Part shown: in pieces, positions 55,471 to 64,000 of the stretch | Numbering within the stretch: the stretch's first letter is position 1 | How the letters are laid out: every line of letters begins with the position of its first letter | From: Paraspadella gotoi | Taxonomy: Eukaryota; Chaetognatha | DNA: 64,000 nucleotides | Assembly (NCBI GenBank): GCA_051294375.1 | Contig: CM119268.1 | Span: 2,338,232 to 2,402,231, forward strand | Direction of reading: 5' to 3' | Notes under the pieces: generated by a model | What the model saw: only the letters and a program-made list of their open reading frames with translations | Told to the model about the DNA's origin: nothing | Database searches by the model: none | Made by a program: the position numbers and the translations under genes

Positions 55471-55899
55471 TACCTACCCCGCAGGGAAGCATTTTGAGGA
55501 CGGGCCGTAAAAACTGCCTTTGGCGGCGTGGAAAAACCCTCGATCCTGGTTCCAAGCCCAGGACCGGCATTCCATGCGCTGCTTGCCGGAGTTAAAGAAT
55601 TAGTGCTCTTCCACCGAACTAGCGCCCTCGTCCACAACTTTCCCAACACCACGAACCGGAAAAACCTCCACCCTGAAAACTTTTCTCTGTCGATTCTTAA
55701 CGTACGATCATCAAAATTACTTCTCTCTTCTCACTTCTCGCCTTCGTATAATCGTCCGTCCCGCTTCCAATAATTCTTTAATCGTTTCATCTCTTCTCCG
55801 CTTTTTTCGCCAATAGTTGATCGTTCGCCCCTCTTAAATCATTAATTTAAAAAAAATAAAACCTCTTTAAGACACAATGAAAAATGGCGTAAACGTTAC

Positions 55900-58190
55900 T
55901 GTCCGTGCAAAAAAAAAATTGCACTGTTTCAATATTATTATATTTCTTATTTTTTTTGAAACGTTGTTAGTTTATATTGCTGACTATCCCAAAATATCAA
56001 TGCAAAATCTTTTTTTTTTTGATATTGGACTGAATATAGGGTGAAACAGATGATAAATTTTTTAAAAGATTACTTATTATATTTATTCATAGAATTGTAA
56101 TAAAAAAAAATAAAAAAAAATCAATAGTACTAATAGTTAGTGCTTAAGTCTCAAATAGATGGGAAAAAAAACCTCACTTTCAAAAAATTCGTATCGTGAA
56201 GTTGGGTAACTAAGGCTTACCAATGGCATCCTCCACGCCGATTGTTCTCTTCAAATAATATTTTTTTTATTTAATACATTTGAAAGGCGAAAAAAGAAAA
56301 AAAATTTGGAATGCTCAGGTGCAGAAAGGAAGTACAGATAATCTGGACTTATTGACTGATAAAACATGACTTTTAATAATCTTGTGACAAAGGGGCAGTT
56401 TAAAGAAATCTAAAAAATCTTCTTATCATTAAGTAGTCAATGAACCCTTTCCAATGGCGGCTGATACGGGGAGAAAGTATTTTTCTTAATTTAAAATGGA
56501 TTGAATAAATAATAAAATAAATTCCTTGCTATATTTAAAAAAAAATTATCAATACAAATTAACACAATTGATGTTTTGCTTGTCAAGATATGCTTACCAG
56601 CCTACTATAATTCTTTTTACAACTTTAATATTGATAAATCAAGCAAGTGTGTCAAGCTTTTAGTTTGCAGTTATAAGATGACATGGAAAAATGACGATTT
56701 TTTTTTTCACAGACAGAAGGTAGAGTCCAAGACTTTTATAATCCAAGCTGAAAACATTTTTGTTATATATTATTTTTATATTTTAAAATTATATTTTATT
56801 CAAGCTACAACATAAATTTTTGCTTGTTTTTACTTTTACTGAAAAAATAATAAGCAATTTTATGCGAATAAAAAAATTTAATAATAACAAAATGTAATTC
56901 AGTCTTTCCTTGTCAAATTACAAAAGAAAAAAGAAAAAATTTCACTATGTCTTCATTGAAATTTTTAAAGCAAAAAACTGTTATACTTTTAACTCATGAT
57001 TTAAACAAAAGCTGTGTAAAGATTTATGGATTCAATTTAATAAAACTCTTTTAGAAAGGGAGTTCTGTCCATGATTAGGGCTTTAATTTTGAACCACATC
57101 CACCTTGCTACCTCTTTCTCAAAAGTTATTTAAAAAAAATAACGTTTTTATAAATATAACCGCAGTACAAATCTTTGTTAAATAAAAATTTCGGCCAAAG
57201 CGGAGTCATCTCACTTATTTCTGTTGTACAATACTTAAATTTCAAAATAAAAATTTGAAGAAAATTTTTTTGTCAAATTTAGCAGACCAAATCACTTTCA
57301 AGTATGCATCGTATAATAATTTATTCTATTTTTTTCCCCCAAAATAAGCCTAATAGAAAAGTACAAATTTTTCTCCAAATTGTTGGGAAAAAAAATTTTT
57401 CATCCGACTTATGCTCATTGAGACATAATGGTTTTTAGCAATAGAAAATTAAAAATTATCAAAAAAAATAAAAAAATCAGCCTCTAGAAAAATCGAAAGG
57501 CTAGAGGTGATTTTTTGTAGAATTGCAAAATTTTTTTCCTGACTCATAATTCCATTATTCTCAGTTCAAAATATTTTTCCAAAATCATTTAATCAATTTT
57601 TTTTATTAATTTTAAAATGTTTTTATGATGTTGTTTTTGTCGAAAAAAATTGATAAAAAAGTGAAAAATATAGTAATGTATTATGAAGGGTTTTTGAAAA
57701 TACCCCTTTCTAAAATCATCAAAATAATTAGACACAAGTGGGAGTAAGCAGAGAAAACTTGTCCCATTCATAAAGAAAATTGAAATGAATTTGTCATTTG
57801 TTATTATATTAATTGTACTAATTACAAACAAATGATTTATATAAATTGAGGAACAATGATGATAAAAAAATTCATCTTGTCTCGTAACTAAGGTTATCGT
57901 TAAAAGGTTTTGTTTTTAATAATATGTAATATTTTTTTTTACATTTATAAAAGGTCAATGGCCCTCTAAAATTTTGTAAGCCGTTTCGCAGCCTATTATG
58001 TGCTTCATCTTTTTTACTATTTTTTTGATCTAGTAGCTTTTGTGATGGTCAAGGGTGTATGGTCAGATACAGATATGTCCACAGTAGTGTACTACCACAT
58101 ATTACCAAAAGTAACCGAGTAATCAATTAATTTGCTCAGAAGAAACGATTTTAAAGGGACCAAAATCAGCACAGAGACCGGTTTCGCACG
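55900..58190. other. AT-rich spacer of the inverted repeat, no gene
   Basis: Very AT-rich unique sequence with many stops. Frames at 56576-56815 and 57589-57831 show no domain. A short CACAATGAAAAAT word at 55877 recurs inverted at 58195. Confidence 0.6.
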
Positions 58191-58194
58191 TTAT

Positions 58195-58735
58195 TTTTCA
58201 TTGTGTTTCTTAACGGATCAAACAAGCAGGATTGGTTTTCTCCATTTCTCCCCAGTACTCTATGACCCCGAAACTCTACCCTTTTTCTCTCCCCTCCCTC
58301 TTACCTTTGACCTTTCCTCCCGCCCGTTTTCTCTGTCACACCTACCGATGTCTTATTCACCCACCTCTCAAACATCTAGCTATTCCCCACCCCCGCCCGC
58401 TCTCCAAACCCCCCGTTGGCGCCGCGAAGGGAGCGACGCCGCCGTACGCCTGGGTGATGAACGAAAACCGTCGACGTTCGAAAGGAAAAAAAAAAATCGC
58501 GGAATCGAAACCGGAATTCGAAACTTCGCTTTGTCACATGTGAAACTTTCGTCGAAGGGGTATGTGTGAAGGCTGAGAGGAGGGGGAGGGTGTTGAGAAA
58601 AGGATGGGAGAGGGGGTGAGGGTATGAGGGAGGAANNNNNNNNNNNNNNNNNNNNNNNNNAGGACGAGAAGGGGAGAGAAAAGGGTAAGTTTCGGGGTCA
58701 TAGAGTCTGGGAGAAAATGGAGAAAACCAATCCTC
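58195..58735. repeat. Nested hairpin around a 25-base gap
   Basis: GGTTTTCTCCATTTCTCCCC and TCTATGACCCCGAAACT (58230-58275) recur inverted at 58690-58735 (AGTTTCGGGGTCATAGA, GAAAATGGAGAAAACC). N at 58636-58660. Confidence 0.75.
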
Positions 58736-59119
58736 TTGTTTGATCGTTAAAGAGGTTTTTTTTTTTTTAAATTAATGATTTAAGGGCGAAAGATCAACTA
58801 TTGCGAAAAGCGGAGAAGAGATGAAACGATTAAAAGAATTATTGGAAGGGGACGGACGATTATACGAAGGCGAGAAGATGAGAAGAGAGAAAGTAAATTT
58901 TGATGATCGTCGTTAGAATCGAAGAGAAAAGTTTTCAGGGTTGAGTTTTTCCGGGTTGTGGTGTTGGGAAAGTTGTGGACGAGGCGCTAAGTTCGTGGAA
59001 GAGCACTAATTCTTTAACCCGGCAAGCAGCCATGGAACCGGTCCTGGGCTTGGAACCAGGATCGAGGGTTTTCCACGCCGCCAAGGCAGTTTTACGGCCG
59101 TCCTCATGCTTCCCGCGGG

Positions 59120-59277
59120 GTAGGTACCGTTGGGGATCGATCGCGGTACAATTGGGGATCGATCTCGCTACAATTGGGGATCGATCTCGGTACCGTTGGG
59201 GATCGATCGTGGTACAATTGGGGATCGATCTCGGTACAATTGGGGATCGATCTCGGTACCATTGGGGATCGATCGCT
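59120..59277 (-). repeat. 22-bp minisatellite, about 7 clean units (right arm)
   Basis: Same unit inverted (TTGGGGATCGATCTCGGTAC plus AA). Units are nearly identical, unlike the left arm. Confidence 0.93.
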
Positions 59278-59513
59278 TATAGGCGTAGTGAACTAACGAG
59301 AAAGTTAAATAAACTGGGGAAAGGGCCTGGATTGTGACCGGTTATAACCTGAGATATCAGTTTTGTTCTAGTCTTGGTCTAGAGATGTCGAACAGTGGAC
59401 AGAATTGACCAAGTGCAAACGTAATTAATGGAAAATATTTGAAAATTAGAATTTTTCATACGAGTTTGGTCACCGAAGCTCAGATTAATTTTGATTAACC
59501 TTTAAAAAGTTAA

Positions 59514-59538
59514 NNNNNNNNNNNNNNNNNNNNNNNNN
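59514..59538. other. Assembly gap (25 N)
   Basis: Run of N in the right arm. Confidence 1.
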
Positions 59539-59706
59539 AAAAAGAGAGAAAAAGATGAAGATTCTGATGTATTCTCGATTAAACTTGCTTACAGAATAGA
59601 GTTTAATCGAGCCAAAATTTGAGCTGGAGTAAATTCGTAGTCTGTGGGGAGAACTCTGACGACTATCTGGTCACGAGTACGTTTAATGTGTGGATGACCT
59701 TCTTTT

Positions 59707-59708
<2 letters not shown>

Positions 59709-59740
<32 letters not shown>

Positions 59741-59747
59741 GAGAGAT

Positions 59748-59779
<32 letters not shown>

Positions 59780-59780
59780 C
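59709..59780. repeat. (GA)n array
   Basis: Counterpart of the CT array at 54457-54514 in the left arm. Confidence 0.9.
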
Positions 59781-60202
59781 AGAGGATTAAGTGCCCTAAC
59801 TTTATATATTCTCCTAAAAGAAAAAATACAAAGTCTTTTCCTAATTCTATTGAATAAATTCTCAAAATTCGTAGATTAAACTCGGCGTTAATTATAATTA
59901 ATTATACATAAAATAAGACTAACAGCGGATTAGCTGGTCGTTCTTTTGCTTAAAGGATGAGCGAAATGCCGTCGATTAAATTTCCCTTAACTCACCCTAA
60001 CTCACCCGAAGTCAACTCGTCTCCTTTTTCAAACTTGCGTCACGCGGTCATTTTGTCAACGTTTTTTGCCATCTCACCGGAAAAATAAAAATTTCTGACT
60101 CCGGAGTTAACATTTTCACATTTCATAAGTGAAGAAAAAAAGGAAAAAAGAAAATGACTCCAACCTTTTTTAGCGACGCTGAATTTCCTCACTTCCCCCC
60201 CC

Positions 60203-60461
60203 NNNNNNNNNNNNNNNNNNNNNNNNNNNNNNNNNNNNNNNNNNNNNNNNNNNNNNNNNNNNNNNNNNNNNNNNNNNNNNNNNNNNNNNNNNNNNNNNNN
60301 NNNNNNNNNNNNNNNNNNNNNNNNNNNNNNNNNNNNNNNNNNNNNNNNNNNNNNNNNNNNNNNNNNNNNNNNNNNNNNNNNNNNNNNNNNNNNNNNNNNN
60401 NNNNNNNNNNNNNNNNNNNNNNNNNNNNNNNNNNNNNNNNNNNNNNNNNNNNNNNNNNNNN
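60203..60461. other. Assembly gap (259 N)
   Basis: Falls where the left arm has the ETS-rich stretch and the possible first exon. Confidence 1.
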
Positions 60462-61291
60462 GGAAGGGTGCTGGTGGGTGGATTGAGTAGTAGGGTGGAC
60501 CTCTCGAGAACTAAAAATTGATTTGAGTTATCAAACAAGGATAATTAGATGCCAGATAGTATGATTATGAATACAAAAAATATTTTGTTCATATTGTTTG
60601 GGGAATAGATTCATAAAAAACAATATATTTATAGTAATAACCTTATCAAATAGTAAATCTTAAAAATAGTTTTTTTAAAGATTCAGATTTCTCTTAAAAA
60701 GTTACATCAAAATTATAAAACTAAAAATTATAATAAATTTTGTTAATTACATATACAAAGGCAGCAAAATAATAATGTTCAATCGCTCCACCCTATTGAG
60801 TAGGGTCGAGGAAAACCCGAGTTTTTTTTCTTTTCTTTTTTTCTTTTCCATTTTTTCCCTTTTTTTCCCTTTTTTTGGTTGGAGGCGATTAAATGGGCGG
60901 CTGGTGACGCGAAATGCCGGTGGTTGAGATGCGGGGGTGCGTCAGGGCGATTAGGGAAAGGGGTGGTTGTCGGGGTGGTGGTCGTGGTGGTGGTCGGGGT
61001 GGTGGATTGTAGATCGTAGAGGGTAACTTAAAAAAAACTGATTTCAATAACGACGAATTCAATGCGGACAAAAATTGATGCAAGGACGCAATGAGACGGT
61101 GATTTAATGACGCAGTGACGCTTATTGAATGACGCAATGATGTGAAAGTGAAAAAGGAAAACCCCGTGGCTGAATCAAGGTGGAAAGGGAATCTAGGAAA
61201 AAGACGAACGAAGGCGAAAAAGGCGAAAAAGGTTGGGACGAAAAAATGCTCACCCTTCTTCTTCTTCTTCTTTCTCTTCTTCTTCTTCTTC

Positions 61292-61927
61292 NNNNNNNNN
61301 NNNNNNNNNNNNNNNNNNNNNNNNNNNNNNNNNNNNNNNNNNNNNNNNNNNNNNNNNNNNNNNNNNNNNNNNNNNNNNNNNNNNNNNNNNNNNNNNNNNN
61401 NNNNNNNNNNNNNNNNNNNNNNNNNNNNNNNNNNNNNNNNNNNNNNNNNNNNNNNNNNNNNNNNNNNNNNNNNNNNNNNNNNNNNNNNNNNNNNNNNNNN
61501 NNNNNNNNNNNNNNNNNNNNNNNNNNNNNNNNNNNNNNNNNNNNNNNNNNNNNNNNNNNNNNNNNNNNNNNNNNNNNNNNNNNNNNNNNNNNNNNNNNNN
61601 NNNNNNNNNNNNNNNNNNNNNNNNNNNNNNNNNNNNNNNNNNNNNNNNNNNNNNNNNNNNNNNNNNNNNNNNNNNNNNNNNNNNNNNNNNNNNNNNNNNN
61701 NNNNNNNNNNNNNNNNNNNNNNNNNNNNNNNNNNNNNNNNNNNNNNNNNNNNNNNNNNNNNNNNNNNNNNNNNNNNNNNNNNNNNNNNNNNNNNNNNNNN
61801 NNNNNNNNNNNNNNNNNNNNNNNNNNNNNNNNNNNNNNNNNNNNNNNNNNNNNNNNNNNNNNNNNNNNNNNNNNNNNNNNNNNNNNNNNNNNNNNNNNNN
61901 NNNNNNNNNNNNNNNNNNNNNNNNNNN
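61292..61927. other. Assembly gap (636 N)
   Basis: Run of N flanked by CTT and GTC trinucleotide repeats. Frames drawn across it have no meaning. Confidence 1.
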
Positions 61928-62344
61928 GTCGTCGTCTGTCGTCGTCGTCGTCGTCGTCGACTCGACGCTATGTAATATCAGTCCTCGCAAAAAAAAAAAG
62001 CCGCCGAAGAGGAAGTAAACGTTCACCCGGCAGAAAGACGACAGAGACTGAGAGAGAGAGAGAGAGAGAGAGGGAGAAGGAGAAGATGAGAGAGAGAGAG
62101 AGAAGAGGAAGCGGATTAAAGAAAAAGGGCCGACAAAAAAACTAGAGGAGTGAAATTCGAGGGAGTGAGAGAGAGTGAGAGAAGGGACAGAGAAGAACAG
62201 TCCACAGAAAGTGAGCAATGGATTCAGAGATTAAACTCTTTGTTTAGGAGTGATCAGCAATCGAGGATTCGTTGGGGGGAAGCGGGATCTTTCATAGTTG
62301 ACCCTGTGTTTGAGTATACTAGAGAGACCAGGACTGATCAGGGT

Positions 62345-63780
62345 TATACAGATTTATAGGATTTAATCACTAATTTAAAATTGACAATAGGAATGATATC
62401 TAGTTATGAATAGGGAAGACTTTGGTTGAATCTCTATCAAGTGTGCGACAAAGTTCCGGTATGTTCTATGTGAGCTTTAATAACTATATTCATATTATGT
62501 AGCGATAAGATGTCGCACATGTTTGATATATAGAAACGCAGATTAAAATCACGTTCTTCTCCAACGCAACAATTCAGAATAGAATTAAAAGACGAATTTA
62601 GGACAAAACTAATTTCCAGGGGTCAGCGCGTAAATTTTATGTGTAAAATATGATGATACTGCCTAGAAGAACTAACCCTCTTGCAAGTGAGAGATGACAA
62701 GAGGAAGTACGCACGTTCGCGACCGGAGAAGACGAGACCCGGGGGCAATCTAGAGACCACCGGGCATGTCGCGTCACCACCCCCCATGTAATCGGCCTCC
62801 AGCGACGAAAAGGAAGAAAAAAAGAGAAAGAAAGAAGAAAGACGAAAGAACGGAGGGCGGCGAACGCAGTGGTATAAGAGGTAGAGGAGCGAGCACGAGG
62901 ATGGGGGGATATAAGAACCCAATAGAGGTGAATGGGTGGTGGGGGGAGGAAAGGAAAGAAAGTGATACGTATGGTGGTGCTGAAGGATGACCGAGATGGG
63001 AAGTGATGAGAGTCCATGCTGCTAGGAGGTGGAAATACACGCCATCAGGGCAGATAACCGCTCAGAATACTCAATAAGGAACCTGTTATTCGTCTTTGGT
63101 TTGATCTAACACGATCGAGAGCTCGTCCCTCTGCTTGTTTATGCAGGCCACGCAGCCCGCTCCCTGGCGCCCCAGTGACCACTATCTGCCTTTCTTTTCC
63201 CCCCGGCCTCCTTTCCGAACCAAACGGCGCGCTGCTCGGGATCGAGTTGACTCCGAAATTCGCGGAGTCGTCTTTGACGGCCGGTCTCTCTGGCGGTCGT
63301 GTCAGGATATATTAGTCTCGGCGCTCCAGTGTTAAGGTGAGCGGAGTGTCCGAGAGTTATGCTCTTTTATTTTTTTTATTTATTTATTTAATGATTATAA
63401 TTAATTCTATGGGATGTGATAGAATTATAAATATCACATACATTACGCTATATATAGAATATAAGTAAATATAAGACTAGATTTATTAAGAGGATATTTA
63501 TTATATTATATTGTATTACTTGTACTATATGTTGAAGAGGAGGATATATCAGCTAGTATACCTTAGTTATATATATATATAAAGATGAGGATAAGATATA
63601 TATATTATATCCTCAGTCTTCTCGTGTGCTTAAGACAAATTGACTGACAGACTGACAAACAAACAGACGGACACGTCTCGATTTTTCACCGTTTAGGTTT
63701 CCAGGGGAAAAAATGGGAGTTTCAACGCACGTGAGTTGATATCCGTCGTGATTAATTTTTCACGCGCAAACTTGAAGTGA
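62345..63780. other. Intergenic, nothing recognised
   Basis: Mixed composition, AT-rich at 63360-63600. Frames at 62623-63335 show no recognisable domain. Confidence 0.45.
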
Positions 63781-63789
63781 TTCTCTGAG

Positions 63790-63791
<2 letters not shown>

Positions 63792-63830
<39 letters not shown>
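63792..63830. repeat. (GA)n array
   Basis: GA repeats, followed by a 10-base gap at 63885-63894. Confidence 0.9.
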
Positions 63831-63833
<3 letters not shown>

Positions 63834-63894
63834 CTCATTGATTCCACTTTTCCTCGTCTTGGTTTCTCTTATTCGCCGTCGTTTNNNNNNNNNN

Positions 63895-64000
63895 AAGCCT
63901 GAATTCAGATTAAACTCTGTTTTAGGATCAGCAATCGAAATATCGTTGGGGAAAGAGAAAAATCTTCAAGTATGACCCTGTTTGAACTGAAATACCAGCA
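63895..64000 (-). repeat. Third partial copy of the inverted-repeat arm end
   Basis: AAGCCTGAATTCAGATTAAA and GTTTGAACTGA match, inverted, the left arm end at 52475-52580, and match directly 62222-62320. Cut off by the window edge. Confidence 0.75.

Larger units (their letters stand above)
52470..55890 (+). repeat. Giant inverted repeat, left arm
   Basis: Matches the right arm (58740-62340) in inverted order. Landmark pairs: CTCGAATTTCACTCCTCTAG (52636) with its complement near 62140; ACTCGGGTTTTCCTCGACCC (53428) with 60795-60825; GCTTTAA...CTCATCCC (54250) with 59940-59980; GGTTATAACCGG (54770) with 59335; CTGGTTCCAAGCCCAGGACC (55545) with 59045; CTCTTAAATCATTAATTT (55830) with 58770. Confidence 0.88.
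58740..62340 (-). repeat. Giant inverted repeat, right arm
   Basis: Inverted partner of 52470-55890, interrupted by N gaps at 59514-59538, 60203-60461 and 61292-61927. The minisatellite in this arm is much shorter than in the left arm. Confidence 0.88.

Noticed and set aside
54708-55510. Several frames with WGSISVQLGID or DPQLYRRSIP motifs
   Set aside because: They are translations of the 22-bp minisatellite.

Overview
The window is eukaryotic nuclear DNA from an invertebrate animal, perhaps an arthropod. This rests on GC-rich exons with GT-AG introns set in AT-rich, microsatellite-dense DNA, on a metazoan-type MBD/CXXC/PHD chromatin gene, and on a ciliary/sperm-type MORN5 gene. The species cannot be named from the sequence. 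It is draft assembly: there are 12 N gaps (10 to 636 bases), and several repeat blocks differ from their copies mainly by single-base indels, as in poorly polished long-read sequence. Most long open frames here are translations of microsatellites or antisense shadows and are not genes.

Layout. 1-10,230: intergenic DNA with (GA)n arrays (1.7-2.0, 6.0-6.6 kb), a 26-bp tandem array carrying splice-donor-like motifs (3.0-3.2 kb), and a possible 1-kb inverted-repeat element (7.73-8.74 kb). 10,263-17,750, minus strand: a five-exon gene of about 1,950 codons with an MBD/TAM-like domain, a CXXC zinc finger and a KDM2-type PHD finger, but no JmjC or F-box. Its 5' flank holds an ATGGCGGC motif and two long GA arrays. 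18.8-19.5 kb: minisatellites. 19,549-21,585: a foldback element with arms of about 0.9 kb. 22.2-24.6 kb: repeats broken by gaps. 25.4-27.6 kb: a 35-bp minisatellite. 27.6-33.7 kb: repeated modules enclosing a 730-bp nearly pure poly-G tract. 33.9-44.47 kb: a diverged direct duplication with units of about 5.1-5.4 kb.

44,756-47,346, plus strand: a six-exon MORN5 gene, 315 codons, with a long C-terminal extension and an exon-3 splice donor amplified in tandem. 47.6-47.9 kb: a GC-rich, exon-like stretch of unknown status. 48.3-50.9 kb: pyrimidine arrays, a CpG-rich hairpin and a possible first exon. 52.47-62.34 kb: a giant inverted repeat (arms about 3.4-3.6 kb, spacer about 2.85 kb) whose arms contain a 22-bp minisatellite; the left arm has an ETS-motif promoter-like stretch. 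A third partial copy of the arm end closes the window.

The two well-supported genes have no evident functional link: one is a nuclear chromatin reader, the other a probable axoneme/sperm protein. The rest is repeat-dominated.
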